DNA from: Paenibacillus sp. JDR-2
GTDB taxonomy: Bacteria > Bacillota > Bacilli > Paenibacillales > Paenibacillaceae
Assembly: GCF_000023585.1 (NCBI RefSeq)
Contig: NC_012914.1
Span: 334,001 to 398,000 of the forward strand
Length of the DNA: 64,000 nucleotides
Direction: 5' to 3'
The position numbers were made by a program, and so were the translations under genes. Positions 35,408-44,324 of this stretch are shown here, piece by piece. A model generated the notes under the pieces. It did no database searches, was not told the origin of the DNA, and saw only the letters and a program-made list of their open reading frames with translations. The first letter of the stretch is position 1. Each line of letters begins with the position of its first letter.

Positions 35408-37600
35408 TTGTTTAACGTTTTGAAGCAACAAAAAGGCGTGCGCAAAGGACTGTACTCCGTACTGGTCGCTTCTGTACTCGCTACGTCACTGACGGCAACG
35501 CTGGTTAATGCGGCGGATGAGCCGGGCACAGGTGTCAGCACGCAAGCGGTTGATCCGTACGCGGTGAGCAACGTTATGCTTAATCCGGGCGCAGACGAAT
35601 CGCAGGTCAACCTGACTTGGTATTCGGCAGCTACGCAGCCGGTAGGCACTGTTGTTCAGATCGCGAAGAAAGCGGATGTGGTTGACGGCGTATTCCCAGT
35701 TGCAACGGCTGCTTCGTTTAACGGTACATCCTCGGCTGCGGTGACGGGCTTTTTCTCCAACAAAGCTACGATCACGGGACTTCAGGAATCGACCGATTAT
35801 GTATACCGCGTAGGTGACGGTCTGGACGAGCATTGGAGCACGGCTTACAACTTCAGCACGAAAGACTCCCATGATTTCAGCGTTATGTTCGTAGGTGACC
35901 CGCAGATCGGTGCAGGCGGCAACGCGGTAACGGATGGTGCCGGCTGGGCGAACACGCTGAACAAAGCAACCCAAATGTTCCCGGATATGAGCTACATCAT
36001 GTCGGCAGGCGACCAAGTGAATACGGCGTCCAGCGAGACGGAATATACGAACTTCCTGAATCCTTCGCAGCTGCGCAACCTGCCGGTTGCAACCGTTGTT
36101 GGCAACCATGACGGTGCGGTAAACTACAAGTACCACTACAACCAGCCGAACGAGTCGGCTCAATACGGCACGACCGTTGCCGGCGGCGACTACTACTATA
36201 CGTACGGCGAGACGCTCTTCATGGTCCTCAACTCCAACTCGTCGAACAGCGCTTCCCATGAAGCGTTCATGAAGGATGCTATTGCAGCGAACCCGAACGC
36301 AAGATGGAAAATCGTAACCTTCCACCACTCGATCTATAGCGCGGCAAGCCATGCGACGGATACGGAAATTCTGAATCTGCGTAAAGTGCTCTTCCCGGTA
36401 TTTGATCAGCTGAAGATTGACCTCGTCTTTATGGGTCATGACCACTCTTACGTAAAAACGTACCAAATGGAAGGCGACCAAGCGATCAAAGGCCAATCGA
36501 TGGATAACGGCGTATTCGTTAACCCGAAAGGCATTATGTACCTGACTGCGAACTCCGCTTCCGGCAGTAAGTACTACGATTTGAAAACAACGCTGAACGA
36601 CTACTACTCCGATGTGAAGAGCCAGCTGAAGGTTCCAACCTTCTCGATGATCAACATCGACCACAACTCGATTTCCGTAGATACTTACCGCACGGACACA
36701 ATGGCTAAAGTGGACACTTACACTATGGTTCACACGGACATGTCGGGTATTGAAGTAACAGCTCCGGCGAAAAAGAACTATGCGGTAGGCGAGCTTCTGG
36801 ATACAACGGGCTTGGCTGTCAGCAAAATCAACCTCGACGGCTCCAAAACGGCTTTGCCGCTTGACCAAGTAACCATCACTGGCTTTGACTCCGCAACAAA
36901 AGGCACGAAGCATGTCACGGTTACTTATACCATTGCCGGCGTCCCTTACACAGGTACGTTTGATGTGGTAGTCGGCACGATGGTGAAGATTTACGCGAAG
37001 AAAGATACGATTATCAAAGAGGAAAGTCCGGGGGCGGAGTTCTATCTGGCTCTTGGTAAATCCGACAAGGTTAACGTGCTTGATGTAACGTTCAAGTTTG
37101 ATTCAACGAAATTCACGTTTGATCCGGCGACAGGGGCGGAGCTTCTGGACAAAACAAACGGCTTCCTGCAGGCGAATGAAGTCGAGCCGGGAACGGTTCG
37201 TGTGATCGCCGGCTTCCAGGAGCATCCGATTACGCTTACCGAATTTACGGATATGATCAAGCTGACGTTCAAGCCGGTTAATCCGGATGTCGACAACGTT
37301 CAAGCGGATGTCCAACTTGATAATGTTGTCGTGAACACCAGCTCGGAAAATACCGATTTAGACGCAATCTTCGATAAATTGCCATCCTCGATCCTGATCC
37401 GTTCCTACAAAGATATTACGGACCTGTTCAAAGACGGCAAGCTGACTTCGGCCGACTTGTCGGTCGCAATCGATCATTACCGCGCTAGCTCGACGGACAC
37501 TGACTGGGCGAATGCGAAGCTGGCGGACGTGAACTTCGACGGCAAGGTCGATTTGACGGATTTCACGATTATTATTCTTCATATTTTCCAAGGCAAGTAA
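35408..37600 (+). CDS. Secreted metallophosphoesterase with cohesin and dockerin domains
   Basis: A 730-residue exported protein. Order: signal peptide (1-35), purple-acid-phosphatase-like FN3 domain (about 45-155), calcineurin-like phosphoesterase (160-440; D164, GNHD 232-235, GHDH 343-346), a bacterial Ig-like domain (about 450-520, IEVTAPAKKNYAVGELLD), a cohesin-like domain (about 522-655) and a C-terminal dockerin (about 668-730; the second Ca-binding repeat DVNFDGKVDLTDF is intact, the first, DLFKDGKLTSADL, is degenerate). The start is TTG after GGGAGGG. The enzyme would hydrolyse phosphate esters outside the cell. The next gene encodes an SLH-anchored cohesin protein, suggesting the dockerin tethers the enzyme to the envelope. 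Confidence 0.9.
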   Translation: MFNVLKQQKGVRKGLYSVLVASVLATSLTATLVNAADEPGTGVSTQAVDPYAVSNVMLNPGADESQVNLTWYSAATQPVGTVVQIAKKADVVDGVFPVATAASFNGTSSAAVTGFFSNKATITGLQESTDYVYRVGDGLDEHWSTAYNFSTKDSHDFSVMFVGDPQIGAGGNAVTDGAGWANTLNKATQMFPDMSYIMSAGDQVNTASSETEYTNFLNPSQLRNLPVATVVGNHDGAVNYKYHYNQPNESAQYGTTVAGGDYYYTYGETLFMVLNSNSSNSASHEAFMKDAIAANPNARWKIVTFHHSIYSAASHATDTEILNLRKVLFPVFDQLKIDLVFMGHDHSYVKTYQMEGDQAIKGQSMDNGVFVNPKGIMYLTANSASGSKYYDLKTTLNDYYSDVKSQLKVPTFSMINIDHNSISVDTYRTDTMAKVDTYTMVHTDMSGIEVTAPAKKNYAVGELLDTTGLAVSKINLDGSKTALPLDQVTITGFDSATKGTKHVTVTYTIAGVPYTGTFDVVVGTMVKIYAKKDTIIKEESPGAEFYLALGKSDKVNVLDVTFKFDSTKFTFDPATGAELLDKTNGFLQANEVEPGTVRVIAGFQEHPITLTEFTDMIKLTFKPVNPDVDNVQADVQLDNVVVNTSSENTDLDAIFDKLPSSILIRSYKDITDLFKDGKLTSADLSVAIDHYRASSTDTDWANAKLADVNFDGKVDLTDFTIIILHIFQGK

Positions 37601-37616
37601 GCACTAATCTGCAGCG

Positions 37617-37642
37617 GGAAAAGGCGCCTCGCCGCCTTTTCC
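37617..37642 (+). terminator. Hairpin between phosphoesterase and SLH-cohesin genes
   Basis: GGAAAAGGCG (37617-37626) and CGCCTTTTCC (37633-37642) form a 10-bp stem with a 6-nt loop; only a weak T-rich stretch follows, so it may terminate partially and let some transcripts continue into the next gene. Confidence 0.65.
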
Positions 37643-37667
37643 TGTATTTTAAACCCATGAGGAGTTC

Positions 37668-39368
37668 ATGATGATGAAAAAGAAATTGTTGGCAGGTCTA
37701 CTCTTTATCTGCTTCCTGGTTCTCCCGTTTAACGCTTTGGCTTTTGCGGCCGATTCTTCTACGGTTCAATTCTCGAAGCAAGCGATCGAAGTTGACAAGA
37801 ATGCCTCCTCCTTCACGGTTGATCTTGTTCTGAACTCGCAGACTCCTTTCGGCAGCGCGGAGTTTGGAATCAAGACAGACAGCCATGTGCAGTTAAAATC
37901 GGTTACTTATTCGCAAGCAATTGGCAGTGCCTCGCAAGTATCCATTAAAGAGAAGAACGGCATCAGTTATTTCGGATTCTTTGATACATCGAACCATTTC
38001 TCGGGAAGCTTTACGGCTTGTACGCTTACCTTTACTTACACGGACAGCGCGGCTGCCGTTGTTACCTTGGCGGAGACGACTCTGACCAGATTGACCGGAA
38101 CGGGCGGGGCCACCAGCGAGAGCCTCACTCCTAATCAAACGTTGCAAATTACGCGATCAGCTTCGAATACACCGGGCGGGGGCACAACCGATCCGGGCAA
38201 TGGCGGGAATACAGGCACAGGCAATACAGGTGGATCGGATAACGTTTACACGCAAGTCATCGACAATACGAAAGCTCTGGAAGCTCTAGAGCATGCGGCT
38301 CCGAACAGCCAGAACGTTAAAACCATCTCCTTCGAAGTGAAGAGCACGGATGTAGGCGGCGCGAAGGAAATTGCGTTCCAGTTGCCATACTCTCTGTTTA
38401 ACGCCGACGAGAAACGCCAGGTTGAGATCAATACGCCGTTTGGTACGGTTACCATTCCGGATCATGTCATTCCGGCCGGCCAGCTTGGTTCGGCGCAAAG
38501 CCTGACGCTTCGTATTAAGCAGGTCGATCCGGCTTCCTTGCCGGCTTCCGCCCAGCAGCAAGTAGGCAGCCGCCCTGTGCTGGAGCTGCATTTTGAACTG
38601 GATGGCAAAGCGATTGAATGGAAGAACGAGCAGGCGCCTGTTCAGGTCGTGCTTCCGTACACATTGTCCGCTACAGAGAAAGTAAACGCGGATCTGATTG
38701 TTGCCGCTTATATCGACAGCAACGGTAAGCTGCAGATTGTACCGACAGGACGTTTCCACGCGGAAGACGGTGAAATGAGCTTCTCCACAACGCATTTCAG
38801 CTTATACACGATTGTGAACAGCAGCAAAGCTTTCAAGGACACGACGTCCTCGTGGGCACGCCAAGACATTGAAGCGTTGGCGATCCGCGGCATTATTAAC
38901 GGCACAACCGCCGACACGTTCTCGCCAAACGCTAATATTACGAGAGCGGACTTCACGAAGCTGCTGGTAGGCGTACTCGCCAAGCATGCGGAGTCGACTG
39001 GCGCGGGCTTCAAGGACGTTACGTCCAAAGCTTACTACTATGATGCGGTTATGACCGCTCAAGCGCTTGGTCTTGCAAGCGGCTCGGGTGACGGCAAGTT
39101 TAATCCGGGTGCATCGATCTCCCGCCAGGATATGATGGTGCTGCTCGACCGTGCCTTTACGGCAGCCGGTCATCCGCTGAAGGAGACGGCATCGCTGCCT
39201 GGCTACAAGGATGCCGCCAAGGTAGCGGCTTACGCGAAGCCAAGCGTAGAGAAGCTGATTGCTTCGGGTATTATTAACGGCAGCAACGGTTATCTGACTC
39301 CTCAGAACAACTTGACCCGCGCTGAGGCGGCTAAGGTTCTTCATTTGTTGTATAACGAGCTTTATTAA
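37668..39368 (+). CDS. SLH-anchored cohesin-domain surface protein (scaffoldin-like)
   Basis: A 566-residue exported protein. Signal peptide (1-28, ending AFAA), cohesin-like domain (about 30-160; TVQFSKQAIEVDKNASSFTV, FGFFDTSNHFSGSF), a Gly/Thr-rich linker (165-198), a beta-rich middle domain (about 200-385) and three SLH repeats (about 388-566; DIEALAIRGIINGTTADTFSPNANITRADF, quoted only in outline) that bind secondary cell-wall polysaccharide. Three ATGs occur in a row after GAGGAG. Together with the preceding dockerin enzyme it looks like a one-enzyme, one-anchor docking pair. The middle domain could instead be the functional ligand binder. Confidence 0.88.
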   Translation: MMMKKKLLAGLLFICFLVLPFNALAFAADSSTVQFSKQAIEVDKNASSFTVDLVLNSQTPFGSAEFGIKTDSHVQLKSVTYSQAIGSASQVSIKEKNGISYFGFFDTSNHFSGSFTACTLTFTYTDSAAAVVTLAETTLTRLTGTGGATSESLTPNQTLQITRSASNTPGGGTTDPGNGGNTGTGNTGGSDNVYTQVIDNTKALEALEHAAPNSQNVKTISFEVKSTDVGGAKEIAFQLPYSLFNADEKRQVEINTPFGTVTIPDHVIPAGQLGSAQSLTLRIKQVDPASLPASAQQQVGSRPVLELHFELDGKAIEWKNEQAPVQVVLPYTLSATEKVNADLIVAAYIDSNGKLQIVPTGRFHAEDGEMSFSTTHFSLYTIVNSSKAFKDTTSSWARQDIEALAIRGIINGTTADTFSPNANITRADFTKLLVGVLAKHAESTGAGFKDVTSKAYYYDAVMTAQALGLASGSGDGKFNPGASISRQDMMVLLDRAFTAAGHPLKETASLPGYKDAAKVAAYAKPSVEKLIASGIINGSNGYLTPQNNLTRAEAAKVLHLLYNELY

Positions 39369-39516
39369 GATGGATGGAGTCCATTACAATCAACCTTTTT
39401 GGACGATAGTGGTTCATTCCGGGTTTATTTGCTGGAATGAATCCAACATAGCGTAAAAGATGCGCCTTTCAGTCCGATTACGCTGGAGAGGATCCAATGT
39501 ATGTACGCTAAGAAGC

Positions 39517-39556
39517 AAAGAAAGGACTGTCTCAATGAGACAGCCCTTTCTTTTGT
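39517..39556. terminator. Bidirectional terminator between SLH-cohesin and stalk genes
   Basis: AGAAAGGACTGTCTC pairs with GAGACAGCCCTTTCT with one mismatch around a short loop, with A- and T-rich flanks. A second inverted repeat (TTCATTCC, 39413-39420, with GGAATGAA, about 39433-39440) lies just upstream. Confidence 0.8.
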
Positions 39557-39593
39557 TGGAACATCATAGATCATCGCCACGGTGTCGGTACGC

Positions 39594-40709
39594 TTACCCT
39601 TTAATCGTCACCGAATTATTGCTCGTATTGTTCTTCACGTCGAGGTGAAGAACTTTGCTGAAGAATTCATCCGGGACGTATAGGGAGCCTTTAATTAATT
39701 TAGGTGCGGCAAACAGCTGAATCGGAGCCATTTTGTTAATGGTGTAGCTGTTTTTGCCTACGGTTACCGATGTCCATTGCGCATCGCGGGAAATTTCCGC
39801 GCTTTGCGTTTTGTTGCTCCATTTTATTTTATAGCCAAGCGCTTCCGCAGCTTTACGAAGCGGAATGTAATGGGCGCCGTTTGGACCGGCCGTCAGATCC
39901 TTGGTGGACAAGGTTAAGGTTGGGCCAACCGAAGTGGTGGCGTCAACCGGAATGTTGATGATGCCGCCGGCATAAGGCGCGATCTCGTATTGCTGGAACA
40001 CCAGATTAACGTTGCCTTTGCTGTCTACGAAGTAAGTATGACCGGCGTCAATTTTGAACGTTGTCATGGCATCCCAGAAGAAATTATCCGGGTTTTTGCT
40101 GATGGTGTAACGTACCGCGCTGTTGGCCGCCCCAAAGCCGCCGTCGCCAAGCGCCTGCTCAAGCGTAAGCTCGGCGGCCTGCTGGCTGTTTACGATATTG
40201 TAGCCCTCTACGGCAGTGCCGCCGTGAGCGCCGCCGGTGAACTCGTAGGTGGACACGGTGAACGAGACGATGCCCTTCGCGGCAGTGCTGCCGTCGGCCT
40301 TCAGCTCGTAGGCTACATTGAGTTCATAAGCACGGAACGGATAATCGTTCTCTTGCGCGGACTTTTTGTCATCGGCCGCGAGAGCCTTCAGCTTGTCGAT
40401 TTCTTTCGTCGCTTTTTCCTCAATGCTGGCGTTTAATTTATCTTGATAGGAAGTATCAAGCATACCGCTAATTACAGGAACGGAGATTTTTACGGTAAGC
40501 AGGTCGGATGTTTCCTCAATCACTTTTGTTGTTACTTTAACGGCTTGCGTATCGGGAAGCACGGCGCTGATTGGCACGGCTGTAATCGGTTCGGCAGTTA
40601 CGGCAACAGGCACGGCCGTGGATTCCGCTGCCATGGCTAGCGCAGGAGTAAAGGCAAGCAGGCAGGAGCCGGCAACGGCAATGGTAAGCATTTTAAAAGG
40701 TTTTCTCAT
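39594..40709 (-). CDS. Exported stalk-domain protein with DUF4163/DUF3298 (RsiV-like) domains
   Basis: A 371-residue exported protein. The signal peptide (MRKPFKMLTIAVAGSCLLAF, cleavage after AMAA) is followed by a DUF4163-DUF3298 region (about 55-265; VPVISGMLDTSYQDKLN, then FTGGAHGGT), the fold shared by PdaC and the anti-sigma factor RsiV, and a copper-amine-oxidase-N-type stalk repeat (about 285-371; AHYIPLRKAAEALGYKIKW). ATG 40709 has GGAGG upstream; the open frame continues to 41018 without a ribosome site. Probably envelope-associated; in related proteins this region can bind cell-wall glycan or lysozyme. Confidence 0.85.
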   Translation of the reverse strand: MRKPFKMLTIAVAGSCLLAFTPALAMAAESTAVPVAVTAEPITAVPISAVLPDTQAVKVTTKVIEETSDLLTVKISVPVISGMLDTSYQDKLNASIEEKATKEIDKLKALAADDKKSAQENDYPFRAYELNVAYELKADGSTAAKGIVSFTVSTYEFTGGAHGGTAVEGYNIVNSQQAAELTLEQALGDGGFGAANSAVRYTISKNPDNFFWDAMTTFKIDAGHTYFVDSKGNVNLVFQQYEIAPYAGGIINIPVDATTSVGPTLTLSTKDLTAGPNGAHYIPLRKAAEALGYKIKWSNKTQSAEISRDAQWTSVTVGKNSYTINKMAPIQLFAAPKLIKGSLYVPDEFFSKVLHLDVKNNTSNNSVTIKG

Positions 40710-40800
40710 GATGGGTGGCCTCCTAGTATAAGTTCGGGAATTGAAGTCACCATGTAGACGGATGAGTGTATCGAAAAGTTTCATTGCTAAACTAAATTTT

Positions 40801-41199
40801 TTATTCCGGCCGGGCGGAGACGCCTCCTCCAAATGCGATCCGATATCCATCAGCGTCTTTAATGGTAAATTCACTCCAATGCTCCGAGTAGTTAGGGCCG
40901 TTAACAATCTCGACATCTTTAGCCAAGCACTCTTCCGCCAGCAAGTCAACGGCATCCGTGTAAGCAAAAGCATCAAAGTATAAGCCGCCTTGCACAGCAG
41001 AATTTGGCCGCACGTCATCCTTGTTTACGGCAGGGTGCAGAATAAAGGTTATATTTTCTCTTGTTACATGGACATGTCCGCCAATCTCTTCGTATGTAAA
41101 CCCGAGATTGAGGTAGAATGATGAGGCCTCTTGTATATCTTTAACCAGCAAAACGGTAGATGAACCCGTAATTTTGGCTTCTGCCGTTGATCCGCTCAT
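40801..41199 (-). CDS. VOC-superfamily (glyoxalase/bleomycin-resistance) protein
   Basis: A 132-residue protein with the paired beta-alpha-beta-beta-beta modules of the vicinal oxygen chelate fold: VLLVKDIQEASSFYLNLGF in the first half and FTIKDADGYRIAFGG at the end. Potential metal ligands are His in HVHVTRENITFIL and the Asp/Glu region of the second module. ATG 41199 has GAGAGGG directly upstream; 41217 has none. The substrate is not determined. Confidence 0.82.
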   Translation of the reverse strand: MSGSTAEAKITGSSTVLLVKDIQEASSFYLNLGFTYEEIGGHVHVTRENITFILHPAVNKDDVRPNSAVQGGLYFDAFAYTDAVDLLAEECLAKDVEIVNGPNYSEHWSEFTIKDADGYRIAFGGGVSARPE

Positions 41200-41356
41200 T
41201 TTACCCTCTCCAGACATATGGAATATAAACCCATTTTATATTACGATCATACAATGCTGCCCAGGTTGGAGCAATATAAGAAATGGACAAGGTCGCTTGG
41301 TCGGACGAATGAATAGGTTTAGACTGGCAGACGAGCAAGGGGATCCACTTGGTCTA

Positions 41357-41540
41357 CGTTGTACGGAGTGCAACATAAATAGCCCCGAAGGGGCAGTGTT
41401 AAGACTTACGTTGTACGGAATACAGGATAATCCGCCAAATTGGTCTAAAAAGTCCTTAGGAAGGCGAATATCCTGCACTTTATACAACATAGCTTGAGCA
41501 GGCAGCGCGAAAGCGGCATTTATCCTGCACTAATTACAAT
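41357..41540. repeat. Four copies of a degenerate motif, two per orientation
   Basis: CGTTGTACGGAGTGCAACA (41357-41375) and CGTTGTACGGAATACAGGA (41409-41427) on the plus strand; the complementary form ATCCTGCACTTTATACAA (about 41470-41487) and TATCCTGCACTAATTACAA (41521-41539). The consensus is roughly TTGTAnnnAGTGCAGGATA. This is the look of an intergenic repeat family. Confidence 0.6.
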
Positions 41541-41592
41541 CTGGCCTGGCAGATTGAACCGATGAAGAGCGGCAAGGCCGGAGCGGAGCAAC

Positions 41593-41701
41593 AGACATGC
41601 TCGCTGAGAAGCGCAGCGCTCGCCTTTGTACCCGGATTTCAACCGCTGTAGCGGTATATTCGAGGAAATCAGGGTACAACAGCGATCGAAGGAGCATGTC
41701 T
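41593..41701. repeat. About 109-bp branched imperfect palindrome
   Basis: Outer arms AGACATGCTC (41593-41602)/GAGCATGTCT (41692-41701); middle stem TTGTACCC+GATTTC (41626-41640) with GAAATC+GGGTACAA (41665-41679), one mismatch; inner hairpin CCGCTGTAGCGG (41643-41654); a small side hairpin GCTG/CAGC (41603-41617). TTTT follows on the plus strand. Confidence 0.65.
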
Positions 41702-41864
41702 TTTGCGCAGCGATAATGCCCGGCAACCGCCAAGCGTCTGTTCCGAACCCAAACAGCCAGATTGTAGAGTTTTTCGGCTATTCCCGACATATTGCTGCCC
41801 GGCGGCAATCGGTATAATGGAATAGTACAAGAAATCATCCGATTCAAATGGAGGGTTTGTCCAC

Positions 41865-44027
41865 GTGACGAAACAATCAATGACCGCAATACTTGAGCAA
41901 ATGACGCTGGAAGAAAAGATTTTTCAGCTCATGCAGCTTACCCCTAATTTTCTCAGCGAAGATGACGCTAACCTGACGGGGCCGCTGGCCTGGATGGGCG
42001 TTACGGAAAATATGGTGAACAATGCAGGATCCGTGCTGAGCGCCGTTGGCGCGAAGGAAACGATAGCCCTGCAAAAAAAATACATGGAGAACAGCCGCCT
42101 CGGCATTCCTCTGCTTCTAATGGCGGATATTATCCACGGCTACCGTACGATTTTCCCGGTGACGCTGGCGATCGGCAGTACCTGGGACCTGGAGCTGGCG
42201 GAGAAAAGCGCCGCGATTGCAGCCAAGGAATCGGCCGTTACGGGCATTCACGTGACGTTTGCGCCGATGGTGGACCTTGTCCGCGACCCGCGTTGGGGCC
42301 GCGTGATGGAGTCGACGGGCGAAGATCCGTACCTGAACAGCGAATATGCGCGTGCCTTCGTCCGCGGCTTCCAAGGCGATGACCTGGCAGGCGATATGGA
42401 CCGCGTTGCCGCATGCGTGAAGCATTTTGCCGCTTATGGCGCAGCGGAGGGCGGACGCGATTACAATACCGTCAACATGTCGGAAAGACAGCTTCGCGAG
42501 TCTTATCTGCCGGCTTATAAAGCCGCGCTGGACGAAGGCTGCGAGATGGTGATGACGGCCTTCAACACGGTCGACGGCATCCCGGCCACCGGCAACAAGT
42601 GGCTGATGCGGAACCTGCTTCGCGACGAGTGGGGCTTTGACGGCATGCTGATCTCCGACTGGGGCGCGGTAGGGGAGATGATTCCCCATGGCGTTGCGGC
42701 AGACGGCAAGGAAGCCGCGCTGAAGGCGATTGAAGCCGGCGTCGATATGGAGATGATGACCTCCCACTATGCGAACCATTTGAAGGGGCTTGTAGAAGCA
42801 GGCAAAGTGGATATCAAGCTGATTGACGAGTCCGTGCTCCGTATTCTGAAGCTGAAGGACAAGCTGGGTCTCTTCGAGAATCCGTACCGCGCCGCAAGCG
42901 AAGAACGGGAGAAGGAAGTGCTGCTGTCGCCCGGGCACCGGGCTGCGGCACGCGAGATTGCGGCCAAGTCCTTCGTGCTGCTGAAGAACGAACGGGAGGC
43001 TCTTCCTCTTCGCAGCGGGCAAAAGCTTGCGCTCATCGGGCCGTTTGCCGAAAGCGGAGATATTCTGGGTCCTTGGTCGATCTGGGGCAAGCAAGAGGAA
43101 ACGGTGCAGCTTCATGCGGGTCTATCTGCCCATAAGGCTGCGGATATCGTTGCGGTAGCGAAAGGTTCAGACATCGACGCCGTGACCGAGGAGCAGCTTC
43201 AGGAAGCGGTCGCAGCGGCATCGCAAGCCGACGTAATCGTATTGGCGCTGGGCGAAAGCTCCGAGATGAGCGGGGAAGCGGGAAGCCGCGGCGACATTCG
43301 TCTGCCAGAGGCGCAGCTGGAGCTTGTTCGGAAGCTGAAGCCGCTTGGCAAGCCGATCGTGGTTGTGCTGTTCAACGGCAGACCGCTTGATCTGCATGGC
43401 GTCATCGAAGAAGCGGATGCGCTTCTCGAGGTCTGGTTCCCGGGTACGGAAGGCGGCAATGCGATCGCGGATGTGCTCTACGGCGACGTGAACCCGTCCG
43501 GACGTCTGACCATGTCTTTCCCTTATTCCGTTGGGCAAGTTCCGGTGTACTATAACAACTACAATACGGGACGTCCGCTTACGCTTCAAAATGCCAATGA
43601 GCGTTACGTCTCGAAATATTTGGACATGCCGAATGCGCCGCTTCTGCCGTTTGGTTACGGTCTGAGCTATACGAGCTTCTCGTACAGCGAAGCCAGTCTG
43701 TCGACGGACGTTATGAACGCGGGAGATACGCTTCGGGTATCGGTTAACGTGACAAACACGGGAGCTTCTGCCGGCGAAGAGGTTGTCCAGCTGTACGTAC
43801 GCGATCTTGCCGGCGAGGTTGTCCGACCGCTGAAGGAGCTGAAAGGCTTCCGCAAGCTGGCTATCCAGCCGGGCGAGACGCAGGCGGTGACGTTCGAGAT
43901 TACCGAGGAGCAGCTTCGTTATTACCACGCGGATCTGCAGTTGAAGAGCGACGCAGGCGAATTCCATGTCTTTGTAGGCCCTAACAGCCGCGATGCGGAA
44001 GCGAAATCGTTCCGCCTTACGAAATAA
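41865..44027 (+). CDS. Glycoside hydrolase family 3 beta-glucosidase-type enzyme
   Basis: A 720-residue cytoplasmic GH3 enzyme. The N-terminal TIM barrel (about 1-320) contains HVTFAPMVDLVRDPRWGRV, VKHFAAYG and the nucleophile motif GMLISDWGA with D265. The alpha/beta sandwich domain (about 360-560) contains ALGESSEMSGEAG with a candidate acid/base Glu, and a C-terminal FnIII-like domain (about 605-715) completes the BglX-type architecture. GTG start at 41865 with GGAGGG 9 nt upstream. No signal peptide, so it acts on imported oligosaccharides. Specificity (glucoside or xyloside) is unclear. Confidence 0.92.
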   Translation: MTKQSMTAILEQMTLEEKIFQLMQLTPNFLSEDDANLTGPLAWMGVTENMVNNAGSVLSAVGAKETIALQKKYMENSRLGIPLLLMADIIHGYRTIFPVTLAIGSTWDLELAEKSAAIAAKESAVTGIHVTFAPMVDLVRDPRWGRVMESTGEDPYLNSEYARAFVRGFQGDDLAGDMDRVAACVKHFAAYGAAEGGRDYNTVNMSERQLRESYLPAYKAALDEGCEMVMTAFNTVDGIPATGNKWLMRNLLRDEWGFDGMLISDWGAVGEMIPHGVAADGKEAALKAIEAGVDMEMMTSHYANHLKGLVEAGKVDIKLIDESVLRILKLKDKLGLFENPYRAASEEREKEVLLSPGHRAAAREIAAKSFVLLKNEREALPLRSGQKLALIGPFAESGDILGPWSIWGKQEETVQLHAGLSAHKAADIVAVAKGSDIDAVTEEQLQEAVAAASQADVIVLALGESSEMSGEAGSRGDIRLPEAQLELVRKLKPLGKPIVVVLFNGRPLDLHGVIEEADALLEVWFPGTEGGNAIADVLYGDVNPSGRLTMSFPYSVGQVPVYYNNYNTGRPLTLQNANERYVSKYLDMPNAPLLPFGYGLSYTSFSYSEASLSTDVMNAGDTLRVSVNVTNTGASAGEEVVQLYVRDLAGEVVRPLKELKGFRKLAIQPGETQAVTFEITEEQLRYYHADLQLKSDAGEFHVFVGPNSRDAEAKSFRLTK

Positions 44028-44031
44028 AAAC

Positions 44032-44074
44032 AAAAAAAGCGCGGGCCAGCCATCGGCAGGTTCGCGCTTTTTTT
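44032..44074 (+). terminator. Terminator of the GH3 gene
   Basis: A7GCGCG (44032-44043) pairs with CGCGCT7 (44063-44074), giving a 12-bp stem with A and T tracts that can work in either direction. Confidence 0.85.
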
Positions 44075-44271
44075 GCTGACAACACCTTTAATAGAGCATG
44101 CCTAACAGATAATAGCCAATCTCCACTGTTATATCAGGGATTATCTGCCGATTGCAAGGTAAAAGAAAGCATGGCGGTTTATTTCGGACATTCCGAGAGC
44201 GAACCAATTATGTATCCGCATTCATGAATAGAAAACGGACTAATCTGCCCTTTTTCGCGTTTATATCGTGG
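44075..44271. other. Non-coding stretch before the kimA promoter
   Basis: No gene seen. An 8-bp inverted repeat CAGATAAT (44106-44113)/ATTATCTG (44140-44147) is present, of unknown role. Confidence 0.4.
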
Positions 44272-44301
44272 TTTACAGAAAAGGGGGAAGAGGACTATGA
44301 T
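44272..44301 (+). promoter_or_regulatory. Promoter of the riboswitch-kimA transcript
   Basis: TTTACA (44272-44277), 18-nt spacer, TATGAT (44296-44301); transcription would start near 44308, just before the riboswitch. Confidence 0.6.
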
Positions 44302-44324
44302 CAAATCTGCAAAACTTCATATGT

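Larger units (their letters stand above)
41218..41864. other. Repeat-rich non-coding region upstream of the beta-glucosidase
   Basis: About 650 bp without a credible gene. It holds four copies of a degenerate 20-nt motif (41357-41540), a hairpin GCCCCGAAGGGGC (41382-41394), a large imperfect palindrome (41593-41701) and, near the end, a TATAAT box (41813-41818) with a weak -35 TTGCTG (41792-41797) that is probably the beta-glucosidase promoter. Confidence 0.6.

Noticed and set aside
35486..36913. A 475-codon open frame on the minus strand opposite the metallophosphoesterase
   Set aside because: Composition is Arg/Val/His-rich nonsense typical of an antisense frame to a GC-biased gene; no ribosome site or motif, while the plus strand encodes clear domains.
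41357..41540. CRISPR-like short repeats
   Set aside because: Copies are in both orientations, irregularly spaced and degenerate, with no cas genes in the window.
42117..43115. A 332-codon open frame opposite the GH3 gene
   Set aside because: Shadow of a high-GC third-position gene; no recognisable protein features.
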